This document shows, piece after piece, positions 49,571 through 60,600 of a stretch of DNA of 64,000 bases. Under the pieces are notes generated by a model. The model had not been told where the DNA came from. It did not search any database and was given only the letters and a program-made list of their open reading frames with translations. The position numbers and the translations under genes are program-made. Position 1 is the first letter of the stretch. Each line of letters opens with the position of its first letter. The stretch is from Closterium sp. Naga37s-1 (lineage: Eukaryota > Streptophyta > Zygnematophyceae > Desmidiales > Closteriaceae). The stretch is from contig CANJKZ010000398.1 of the NCBI GenBank assembly GCA_947471745.1, positions 632,501 to 696,500 of the forward strand, given 5' to 3'.

Positions 49571-52500
49571 ATGGCTACCCCTAGTGTCCTCTCTTTTGAC
49601 GCTGAGGGTCGGGCCATTGACTTTGACGTCTGGATAGATGACCTGCAGCTTTTCTTATAGTGCGATAGGGCAGACGGCCTCTCCCTCTTTGACCTCACTT
49701 CTGGTGCCTCTCCTGCCCCCGCTGCTGATGCTGACGCCACTAATCGCTCACAGTGGGCCACGCGCGATGCTGCTGCACGTCTTGCTGTGCGTCGCCACCT
49801 GCCTACCTCTGAGCGTGCGCACTTTAGCCAGTACAAGAGTGCTCACACCTTGTACGACGCTGTAGTTGCGCGCTACTCCTCCCCTGCCACTGCTGCACTG
49901 AGCCGCCTCATGCTACCGTACCTCTTCCCTGACCTTGCTGCCTTTCCCACAGTCGCTGACCTCATTACGCACCTCCGCACTAGTGACACTCGCTACCGCG
50001 CTACGCTTCCTGCTGAGTTCTGCGCCAAGAACCCCCCCCCCCATGTACATCACCCTCTACTACATAGTCACCCGTCTCCCTGACTCCCTTCGCGTAGTCA
50101 GGGACCACTTCCTCTCAGTTTGCCCCACCACTCTCACCGTTGACCTCCTCGAGAAGGCCCTCCTAGCAGCAGAAAAGAGCATAGTAGCTGTAGGAGCCTC
50201 TCGTGGTGACCCTCGCACCCCCATCTTTGAGGGGTGTTCCCCCTCCCCTCTTTTGCCCTCTGTTGCCTCTGCTGCTGCGGCCGACCTCGTTGGTCTCGAG
50301 TCGGTCGGCGCTGCGTCTGCCCCGAGCGGGAGACGCCGCACCGGCAAGGGCAAGGGGGGCAAGGGTGCTGGAGGGGCTGGCGGGGGTGGCGGAGGTAGCG
50401 GTGGCGGCAGTGGAGGGGGTGGGGGTGGTGGTGGGAGTGGTGGCGGGGGTGGAGGTGTCGGTGGCGGCAGTGGAGGCGGAGGCGGCGGCGGCGGTGGCGG
50501 TGGGAGCGGAGGTGGCGGAGGTGGCGGCGGTGGAGGAGGCGGCGGCGGAGGAGGTGGAGCTGGTCGGGGTGGCGCTGCGCAGAGGGTCGGCTCCGGTGGT
50601 GGTCAGCGCCAGCAGCAGCAGCAGCAGCGGCAGCAGCGCACTCGTGACATCCCCCCCCCTCAGCAGCTCCGTGAGTGGTACGCTGCACGCCAGCGGGGTG
50701 GGGGTACTGGTCCGTGCACCTACGTCCTACGCACCGGCGACCGCGCGGGTGAGCAGTGCGGGGGTGCGCACTCCACCCAGCGCTGCTTTGGCCGCCTGAC
50801 GGACGCTTGGTGTCACCAGTTCCCTGAGGCCACTGAGATCCCCCGCTGGGGCGAGCTGTCTAGGGCGGGTGTAGCTGTCTTTGACCTTGACTTTGATGCT
50901 ATTCTTGCTGCCATGTATGCTGTGACTATTAGTGATGAGGGTGACTGTTACCGGTGTTTTCCGCCCGACCCGGGCATTGAGACTGCTGCTCTAGGTACTG
51001 GTGAGGCTGCTGCTCTAGGTGCTAGCGAGGCTGCTGCTCTAGGTGCTCGTGCGTCTGCTCACTCAGGTGCTGGTGAGTCTGCTCTCTTAGGTACTGCGTC
51101 GGCTTCGGCCTCCCACACCTTTACCCTTGACTCGGGGGCTTCTCGCTCCTTCTTTCGAGACCGCACCACACTCACGCCGCTTGGCCGGCCAGTTGCAGTC
51201 TCTCTGGCAGACCCCTCTGGGGGTCCTGTCCTTGCTCACTTCTCCACTGTCCTCCCGTGTCCGGTGGCCCCCTCTGGCACCCTGTCTGGTCTTTACCTCC
51301 CCTCGTTCTCTACGAACTTGGTGAGTGGTGCTGACCTACAGGATGCGGGGGTTCACCAGTTCACTCCTGCGAGTCAGCGGGTGACCCACTGCATGGACGC
51401 TCGGACAGGCCGACACCTGGCCACGTTTACACGTCGGCCGGGGTCGAGCCTGTACACACTGACCACTGCGTCTCCTCCAGTCACTGCGTCTGGTCAGGTA
51501 GCTGCGCCGGGTCAGGTGTTTGCTGCAGCGTCCAGGTCTGGTCCTGAGTCTGCCCCCTGTTCGTGTCGCCTCCTGTCGCACGAGACTCTCCTCTGGCACC
51601 ACCGCCTTGGTCACCCCTCCCTGCTTCGTCTCCGAGGCATGGCCTCCCGTGTCCTTGTCTCTGGTCTTCCCCGGTCCCTCCCTCCCCTTCCTCCGGGGCC
51701 CGGCCCTACCTGCGTCCCTTGTGTCGAGGGGCGGCAGCGGGCTGCCCCTCACTCCTCCCAGTTTCCTCCGACAGAGGCCCCGCTGCAGACGCTTCACATG
51801 GACGTGTGGGGCCCGGCCCGCGTCCGTGGACAGGGTCACGAGCGCTACTTCCTGCTGGTGGTTGACGACTACTCGCGTTACACCACAGTCTTCCCCTTGC
51901 GCAGCAAGGGTGATGTCACTGAGGTGTTGATCGACTGGATCCGCGCAGCTCGTCTCCAGCTCAGGCAGAGCTTCGGCTCGGACTTTCCTGTTCTGCGTCT
52001 GCACTCTGACAGAGGTGGAGAGTTCTCCTCTGGCCTTCTGCGAGCCTACTGTCGTGCACGAGGCATCCGCCAGACCTTCACGCTTCCGGACTCTCCACAG
52101 CAAAATGGGATTGCTGAGCGCCGCATTGGCATGGTCATGGACGTCGCCCGTACGTCCATGATGCATGCGGCTGCCCCCCATTTTCTGTGGCCGTTTGCGG
52201 TTCGGTACGCGGTGCATCCGATCAACCTTCACCCCAGGGTCTCCATGCCGGAGACCTCCCCAGCTTTGCTGTGGACGGGGAAGGTTGGCGATGCGTCTGC
52301 GTTCCGTGTCAGGGGATCTCGGGCGTTTGTCCGCGACTTGTCTGCGGACAAGCTGTCCCCTCGTGCTGCTCCTTGCGTCTTCCTTGGCTTCCCCCCTGAC
52401 GCGCCAGGGTGGCAGTTCTACCACCCCACCTCTCGCCGTGTTCTGTCCTCCCAGGACGTCACGTTTGACGAGTCGGTCCCCTACTACCGCCTCTTCCCCT

Positions 52501-55500
52501 ACCGCACTCCGTCCCTCCCCCCGCCACCGCTCTTCCTTGTGCCAGGTCCCCCCCCGGTAGACCCCCTCCCACCTCAGGGTCCTGCCCCTTCAGGTGTGTC
52601 CCAGGTAGACGCAGTCGAGCCTGTCGAGGTTACTGGTGACTCTGGTGCTGCTGAGGGTGCTGAGCCTGGGGGTGCTGACTCTGGGGGTGCTGAGCGTGTG
52701 GGTGCTACGCCTGGGGGTGCTGAGCCTGAGGGTGCTACTACTGGGGGTCCTGAGCCTGGGGGTGCTGAGCCTGGGGGTGCTACTACTGGGGGTGCTGAGC
52801 CTGGGGGTGCTGAGCCTGGGGGTGCTACGCCTGGGGGTGCTGAGCCTGGGGGTGCTGAGCCTGGGGGTGCTGAGCCTGGGGGTGCTACTACTGGGGGTGC
52901 TGAGCCTGGGGGTGCTGAGCCTGGGGGTGCTACGCCTGGGGGTGCTGAGCCTGGGGGTGCTACGCCTGGAGGTGCTGAGCCTGGGGGTGCGGAGCCTGAG
53001 GGAGCTGGGCCTGCTCGTGTGGCGTCTGGCGGTGCTGAGCCTGGAGGTTCTCCGGGTGCTTCGTCTCGGCGGGAGCCACTCTCTCCACAGGAGCTGCGAG
53101 AGTGGTTTGCCCGACGCTGGAGGCGTGCTGCTGGAGCTGGAGGTTCTTCGACTGCTGCGGGTGCTGGTGCCGCGGGTCCCGGAGGTGCTCGTACTGGGAG
53201 TACTGGAGCTGCTGGGCCTGCGGGTACGCCTGGAGCTGGAGCTGCTGAGGGTGTTGGCGCTGAGGCTACTGCTGTCGGTCCTGGAGGCGGTCCTGCTGGG
53301 GGTGCTACTGGTGCTGCTGGAGGTACTGGAGCTGGAGGTGCTGCTGGCGCTGGTGCTGCCGCTGGGGGTACTGGTGCTGTCCCTGCCGTGTCTGGAGTCG
53401 CCGCGCGGCCTCGGCCGTACTTCGTTCCGCTCCTTCAGCAGGTTCTTGGTCTCCCGCCTTCTACTGGTCCTCCTCCTCCCTTAGAGTGTCCACAGCCTGT
53501 CCCGTCACAGTTACAGTTACAGCCGGCCTCCCCACTGCCCGCTCCTTCTCCCTACACTGGTCCTACTGGAGGTCTGGCTGAGCGTCGTGAGCCTGCGTCT
53601 CGCCCTGCGTCGCCTGTCCGTCCTGCTCGCTCTAGTGGTCGTGGTTCGCGTCAGCGTCCTCCTCCTGTCCCTGGCACGCACCGGATGTCTCTGCGTCCGT
53701 CCACTGCTCCTCTGCGTGCCCCTTTGCCTTCTCCTCCTGAGTCCTCTCTTCCTGCTCTTCCCGACCCGGAGTCGGACTCTCTTCGTGCTGCCAGTCCTGC
53801 TGTCACGCGTCTCCTTGCTACTGTCGTCACTGACCCTTCCTTTGAGTCCACTGCTGCGTCTGCCCTAGTTGCTGAGCTCGTCGACTTTGCTGCTCGCTGT
53901 CGTCTAGACTACGCTGCTAGTCTTGTCGTTGAGTCTGAGTCTGTCTGTCCTCCGTCCGTCGGGGGTGAGTGTCCCCTTGGCACGGACGTCCTTGAGGACA
54001 GGCAGGAGGAGTTCCAGTGTTTGGCTGCTGCTTCACCTCATCTCGTGTCCGTACTGCTTACCCCTGAGGGAGACCCGGATGCACTTGACATCCCGACTCC
54101 GCGCTCTTACGCGGAGGCGATAGAGGGTCCCTACTCCTCTCAGTGGCAGGCAGCTATGGACACAGAGATGGCTTCCTGGAAGTCCACAGGCACCTACGTT
54201 GACGAGGTTCCCCCGCCTGGGGCGAACATCGTCAGTGGCATGTGGATTTTCAGGGTGAAGCGACCGCCGGGTTCTCCGCCTGTCTTCAAGGCACGTTACG
54301 TGGCTCGTGGCTTCAGTCAGCGGCAGGGAGTTGACTACTTTCAGACCTTCTCTCCCACCCCGAAGATGACCACTCTTCGGGTACTGCTGCACGTAGCTGC
54401 TCACCGTGACTACGAGCTACACTCTCTTGACTTCAGCACTGCTTTCTTGCAGGGCAGCCTGCACGAGGAGATCTGGCTGCGTCGCCCACCTGGTTTCACT
54501 GGGTCTTTTCCTCCTGGCACCCAGTGGAGCCTACGGCGGCCAGTCTACGGTCTCCGCCAGGCACCGCGTGAGTGGCACGACACACTGAGGACTACACTTG
54601 CGGCTCTTGGGTTTGCTCCCTCTACTGCCGACCCGTCGCTGTTTCTGCGCACCGACACTTCTTTGCCGCCGTTCTACATCCTCGTGTACGTCGACGACTT
54701 GGTCTTTGCCACAGCTGACACTGCTGGACTCGCCCACGTGAAGTCCGAGCTGCAGAAGAGACACACGTGCACTGACCTGGGTGAACTGCGCAGCTACCTT
54801 GGCTTGCAGATCACTCGGGACAGAGCACGCCGCACCATTACCCTGACTCAGTCACACATGGTGCAGCAGGTCCTTCAGCGCTTCGGCTTCACGTACTCCT
54901 CGCCTCAGGCCACTCCTCTGCCTACTCGCCACTCGCTCTCAGCTCTGCCTTCGGATGAGTCCGTAGAGTCGAGTGGCCCGTACCCAGAGCTTGTTGGCTG
55001 CCTCATGTACCTGATGACCTGCACACGACCTGACCTCGCATACCCTCTTAGCATTCTCGCACGCTATGTTGCTCCTGGGAGACACAGACCGGAGCACATG
55101 GCTGCAGCGAAGAGGGTGTTGCGTTACTTGTGCAGTACGTCGGGCATGGGGCTTGTGCTTGGAGGGCAGAGTCCAGTGGTCCTCACTGGGCACGCAGACG
55201 CTTCTTGGGCTGACGACCAGGCTACGCAGCGGTCGTCACAGGGTTACACCTTCAGCCTTGGTTCCGGCTCTGTTTCGTGGCGGGCTACCCGCTCGTCTTC
55301 TGTTCTCGGCTCCAGTTGTGAGGCTGAGATCTACGCCGGGGCCATGGCTGCACAGGAGCTTCGCTGGCTCACCTACCTGCTGACTGACCTCGGAGAGCCG
55401 CCTCGTTCTCCTCCAGTGCTGTACGTAGACAACAAGGCCATGCTGGCCTTGTGTCGAGAGCAGAGACTGGAGCACAGAACAAAGCACATTGCTCTCCGCT

Positions 55501-55670
55501 ACTTCCTTGCTCGTGAGCTACAGCAGCGTGGTCAGCTGCGGCTTGCGTACGTGGCCTCTCAGGCCAACACTGCTGATATCTTCACCAAGGCACTTGCGCC
55601 TTGTGATCATCAGCGCTTCTGTACTCAGCTGGGTCTTGTGCCTACCTTGACTCACTTGCTCACCCCTTGA
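49571..55670 (+). pseudogene. E7 gag-pol region
   Basis: ATG at 49571 starts gag (MATPSVLSFDAEGRAIDFDV; VVARYSSPATAALSRLMLPY). A Gly-rich run (about 50350-50600) and QQQQQRQQ precede LREWYAARQRGG and a cysteine motif (CTYVLRTGDRAGEQC, then GGAHSTQRC). Then protease (FTLDSGASRSFFRD), pre-integrase (WHHRLGHPSLLRLRGM), integrase (LHMDVWGPARVRGQG, HSDRGGEFSSG, SPQQNGIAERRIG), a GGAEPGGATPGG-type spacer (about 52630-53450), RT (PFYILVYVDDLVFATADTAG) and RNase H (SSCEAEIYAGAMAAQELRWL, ANTADIFTKALAPC). Codons from protease to RNase H are largely continuous. Confidence 0.9.
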
Positions 55671-55877
55671 CCTTGTTTGTACTGTTGCATATATATATAC
55701 ATCTGCTCTTGCTTGTCTAGCCTTATATATATATGTAATCCTGCATGTGAACTGGCCTTGTGGCCTTGAACTTGTGCTCGGAATGTGTGGTGACTTTGTG
55801 ATCCACCCTGAGCTTGCTTTGCTGTGCTTGACTGGTCTTGTGACCCCTTGTTCTCCCCCACTTTGCCTATGGGGGTG

Positions 55878-56004
55878 TGTCAGATTTATATGACATAGCT
55901 ACTGTAGGCTATAGTGGGGTAGCACATATGGGGTACAGTTTTCTAGGGTTTACATTTGTACCCAACTTTCCCTTAGTCCATCCATTCTCGTTTCTATTAT
56001 AACA
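55878..56004 (+). repeat. E7 3' LTR
   Basis: 127 bp, followed by AAAAG. Confidence 0.95.
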
Positions 56005-56773
56005 AAAAGGACACGCTCGAGATTCAGTTATTCAACTGAAATCTCGAGTCAATCCCGAGCACCCCTCGGGATCCCTCGGCACCCCCCGAAACACACGCGC
56101 AACCCTCAGGTGCGCAATCATGCACGACCGACATTTCGGTCGTGCTGTACAGCGCCAGGACGTGCGCCGTCCTGCGCGAGGGCAGGGCGATCATTCGCCC
56201 AGTCCTGTTGCGGACGTGCCTCCTTCGCACGCTCGCAACAGTGCGAGCCACACGCGTTGGCCCTCAGGACCCACACGCGAGATCTGGACCCACACGCGAG
56301 ATCTGGACCAGCGACCAGGGCTGTCGCTACCAGGGCGTTTGCCCTGGTGGACCTTGAATTCCAGGGCTGGGGTGCCCTTGAAAACTGAAATTGATGGGTT
56401 GAAACAATTCTGGCCCTGATTCCTTACAGGGCTGATTTGGGTCTTCGGCCTGGTGTGTAAGGGGTAGAATTTAGGCGAGCCCTGGAACAAAATCTTTCGA
56501 GCCCCCACCACTCCCCCCTCCCAAATCCTCCACTCCCCCCTCCCCCCGTTTCTATCCTGGTAGCATCCAACCTGGCAAATAGGAGTTGGGTGGTTGGGCA
56601 AAAAAATCAGCTCAACCTTGTTGTAGTACTTGCAGAGTGTAGCTGTAAGCTTTGTAGTTGAAATGAGGCTGCAGAATTTTCCGCGCCAAACCTGATTTAA
56701 GGGAGGAAAAAACTCCGCCCTAAAGCCTAAAGGGCAGAGATTCGCCCCGACCCTGCTAAATACAGGGTCGTAC
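56005..56773. other. Hairpin-dense tract between E7 and E8
   Basis: At least nine short perfect or near-perfect inverted repeats lie within about 420 bp: 56016-56048, 56054-56070, 56122-56145 (10-bp stem, CATT loop), 56157-56173, 56185-56200, 56207-56239, about 56309-56327, 56330-56347 and 56413-56432; another lies at 56749-56769. Loops are mostly 4-8 nt. A 19-bp unit (ACCCACACGCGAGATCTGG) occurs twice near 56270-56307. No gene was recognised. Confidence 0.85.
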
Positions 56774-56903
56774 TGTCAAACTTATATGCTGCTTGTTATC
56801 TAGGCTGTAGTGGGGTAGCCCATATGGGGTACAACCCAATTAGGGTTTCCTACTTGTACCCACATTCCTGCTAGTGCATTCATCCTTGTTCTTTCTTTTC
56901 ACA
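56774..56903 (+). repeat. E8 5' LTR
   Basis: 130 bp, preceded by CGTAC, matched at 63826-63955. Confidence 0.94.
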
Positions 56904-57680
56904 TGGTTTCAGAGCAGGTCCTAGCCTAGGACCGGTTTCTTAGGGCCCACCGAGTAGCGCTACCCCACCCGTCGCGCCACTGTGATCGCGTCGCCCTGCC
57001 CTGCCCTGCCCTGCGTCGCGCTGCCTGCGCACGCCCTGCCCTACCCGCGCGCCGCCCGCAGCAGCGCGCTCTGCTTTGCACACGCGCCGCCCGCTGCAGT
57101 GCGCCCTGCCCTGTCGTGCGTCGTCTGCTGCAGCGCGCCCTGCCCTACCCGCACGCCGCGCCGCCGCGCCTGCCCTGCCCGCGCGCCGCGCCGCGCCGCG
57201 CGCCCTGCCCTGCTCGCGCGCCGCGCCGCGCGCCCTGCACTGCCCGCACACCGCGCCGCGCCGCGCGCCCTGCCCTGCTCGCGCACCGCGCCGCCGCAGC
57301 ACGCGCTGCCCTGCCCGCGCGCCGCCCGCGCCGAGCGCTCTGCCCTGCCCGCGCGCCGCGCCGCCGCGCGCTCTGCCCTGCCCGCGCGCCGCGCCGCCGC
57401 GCGCCCTGCGCTGCCCGCGCGCCGCGCCGCGCGCCCTGCCCTGCCCGCGAGCCGCGCTGCCGCGCGCCCTGCCCTGCCCGCGTGCCCTGCCGCGCGCCCT
57501 GCCTGAGCGCCGCACCCTGCCCTGCCCTGCAGCGCGCCCTGCCCTGCCGCGCGCCCTGCCCTGCCGCGCGCCCTGCCCTGCCGCGCGCCGTTTGCTGCTG
57601 CACTGCTGCTAGTGCGGGCACCTGCCTAGCCCTGCCTGCGTGCTGCTCTACTGCTAGCGTGCCCGACTGCTTTGCCCGCT

Positions 57681-60600
57681 ATGGCTACTCTCAACGTTCT
57701 CACCTTCGATTCGGAGGGCCGCCCGATAGAGTTCAATGCTTGGCTAGACGACTTACAGCTGTTCCTGCTGACAGACTCTAAGGACGGTATTTCGCTGTTT
57801 GACCTCACGTCTGGCGCCTCTCTCGCCCCTGCCGCCACAGCTGACAGTTCGACTATCTCACAGTGGCTTACCCGTGACTCTGCTGCTCGCCTAGCCGTTC
57901 GCAACCACCTACCGTTAGCCGAACGCGCCCACTTTGGCCAGCATAAGACAGCAAAAGCACTGTACGACGTTGTAGTCGCTCGTTACTCCTCCCCAGCCAC
58001 TGCTACGCTAGGCCGCCTCCTCCTGCCCAACCTGTTCCCCGAGCAGTCCGCCTTTGCCACAGTCGCCGACCTAGTCACTCACCTTCGCACTAGTGACACT
58101 CGCTATCGCGCTGCGCTCCCCGCCGAGTTCCTCGCCAAGAACCCTCCTCCCATGTACATCACGCTCTACTTCATAGTCACCCGCCTCCCTGACTCTCTTC
58201 TCGCAGTCAGGGACCTCCTTCTCGCCCTTGACCCCACCGACCTCACTGTTGACCTGCTCGAGAAGCACCTCCTAGCAGCTGAGACTAGCATAGTCGCTGT
58301 AGGCGCTTCTCGTGGCACTCCTCGCACTCCCTTCTTTGAGGGGTGTTCGCCCTCCCCCTGGTCCCCTAAGTCGCCTCTGCTGCAGCTGTTGACTACCTTT
58401 GTGCTGAGGAGGTAGGAGCTGCGTCTGCCCCTAGTGGGAGGCGCCGCAACGGCAGGGGCAGGGGAGGCAGGGGAGGTGGGGGTGGCAGAGGTGGCGGCGG
58501 TGGTGGGGGTGGTGGAGGCGGTGGAGGGAGCGGCGGTGGCGGAGGTAGTGGTGGTGGGGGTGGAGGTGCAAGCGGCGACGGTGGTGGCAGCAGTGGGAGC
58601 GGTTGAGGCGGCAGTGGCAGCGGCAGTGGGAGTGGAGGCAGCGGCAGTGGTGGCAGCAGTGGGAGTGGAGGTGGCGGCAGTGGTGGCAGCCGGGGTGGTA
58701 CCAGCCAGAGGGGAGGCTTTGGAGGTGGTCAGAGGCAGCAGCAGCGCCAGCCCCTTTCGTCTCAGGAGTTACGTGAGTGGTTTGCTTAGCGTGGGGCTGC
58801 CGGGGTGGAGGTCGCTGCCCGTATGTCATTCGCACAGGTGACCGCACTGGTCAGACATGCGGGCAGCCCCACACACAGCACCGCTGCTTCTCCCGTCTTA
58901 CCGACGCATTTCGCGCAGAGTTTCCTGACGCATCGGAGCTCCCCCACTGGGCAGAGCTGCTTAGGCAGGGTGTGGATATCTTTGCTCTTGACTATGATGC
59001 TATTCTATCTACCATGTATGCATTGACTGTTAGTGCTGAGGGTGACTGTTACCTGTGTATGCCGCCCGACCCAGGTATAGAGTCTGCTGCATCAGGTGCT
59101 GGTGAGTCTGCTGCTCTAGGTGCTGGTGAGTCTGCTCTCTCTGGTTCTGCGCCTGCTGAGGCCTTGCACACCTTCACGCTTGACTCAGGTGCTACCCGCT
59201 GTTTCTTTCGCGACAGTACCGCACTCACACCGCTCCCTGCACCTGTTGCTGTCTCTCTGGCTGACCCCTCTGGGGGCCCAGTCATTGCACGTTCCTCCAC
59301 TGTTCTGCCGTGTCCGGCGGTTTTGTCTGGCTCACTGTCAGGTCTTCACCTCCCCTCGTTCTCTACGAACTTGGTGAGCAACGCCGTCCTTCAGGATGTA
59401 TGGGTTGACACCTTTACTCCAGGAGGACAGCGTGTGGCGATCTGTACGTGTTCTAGGACTGGTCGGCACCTGGTCACATTCACCCGAGCGCCTGGCTCGA
59501 GTCTGTACACACTGACTACTGTGTCCCCTCAGGTAGCTGCGTCTGCGTCTGCGTCAGGTCAGCTAGCGGCCCCCTGCTCGTGTCGCGCTCTGTCGCACCA
59601 GACCGTCCTGTGGCACCACCGTCTTGGTCACCCCTCAGTGCAGCGCCTTCGTGGCATGCACTCTCGTCTCCTTGTCTCTGGTCTTCCCGAGACTCTGCCT
59701 CCTCTACCACCCTCGCCTGCCCCTCCCTGCCTTCCCTGTGTCGAGGGGCGGCAGCGCGCTGCTCCTCACTCCTCCTCGTTCCCCCCGACGATTGCTCCCC
59801 TGCAGACCCTCCACATGGACGTGTGGGGCCCAGCCCGCGTCCGTGGACAGGACCGCGAGCGGTACTTTTTGCTGGTCGTTGACGACTACACGCGTTACAC
59901 CACGGTCTTCCCCTTGCGCACCAAGGGTGAGGTCCCTGAAGTTTTGATCCCTTGGATCCGCGCTGCCCGCCTCCAGCTCCGCGAGCGGTTCGAGACGGAC
60001 TTTCCCGTCCTGCGTCTGCACTCTGACAGAGGTGGGGAGTTTGCCTCTGACTTTCTGCGGGACTTTTGTCGTGGGGAGGGCATTCGCCAGACGTTCACGC
60101 TCCCGGCCTCACCGCAGCAGAATGGGATTGCTGAGCGCCGCATTGGCTGAGTCATGGAGGTCGCTCGTACCTCCATGGTCCATGCGGCTGCCCCCCATTT
60201 TCTGTGGCCGTTTGCGGTCCGATACGCTGCGCATCAGCTCAACCTCTGGCCCCGTGTCTCCTTGCCGGAGACCTCGCCCACACTGCAGTGGACGGGGAAG
60301 GTTGGCGATGCGTCGGTGTTCCGGGTCTGGGGTTCTCGTGCCTTTGTCCGCGATACTACCGCGGACAAGCTCTCCGCCCACGCTATTCCCTGCGTCTTCC
60401 TTGGCTTTGTCCCTGACGCGCCTGGCTGGCAGTTTTACCACCCCACCTCGCGCCGAGTCCTGCCCTCTCAGGACGTCACGTTCGACGAGTCGGTTCCCTT
60501 TTACCGTCTCTTCCCCTACCGCTCTGCCCCTCTTCCCCCCCCGCCGCTCTTCCTCGCACCAGGTCCTCCTCCGGTAGACCCCCTCCCCCCTCAGGGTCCT

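Larger units (their letters stand above)
48521..56004 (+). mobile_element. E7: Ty1/copia element, close to whole
   Basis: LTRs of 127 bp (48521-48647 and 55878-56004) begin TGTCAGATTTATATG, end ATTATAACA and differ at one position by eye (under 1 %). Target duplication AAAAG. Primer-site-like TGGTATCGAGCAGG follows the 5' LTR; CTATGGGGGTG precedes the 3' LTR. A GC-rich leader (48760-49500, CGGCCCCGCCACCTACCTG type) precedes gag and pol. About two breaks. The youngest dated element in the window. Confidence 0.95.

Noticed and set aside
48682-49637. Pro-rich and Arg/Gly-rich frames before E7 gag
   Set aside because: Part of the repetitive leader between primer site and gag ATG; no domain and open in several frames.
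56005-56773. Cluster of small RNA genes
   Set aside because: Hairpins have unrelated short stems, and no Pol III boxes or tRNA arms were seen; only the structural observation is kept.
56940-57781. Ala/Arg/Pro-rich frames of up to 221 codons before E8 gag
   Set aside because: Leader repeats of E8 with the same explanation.
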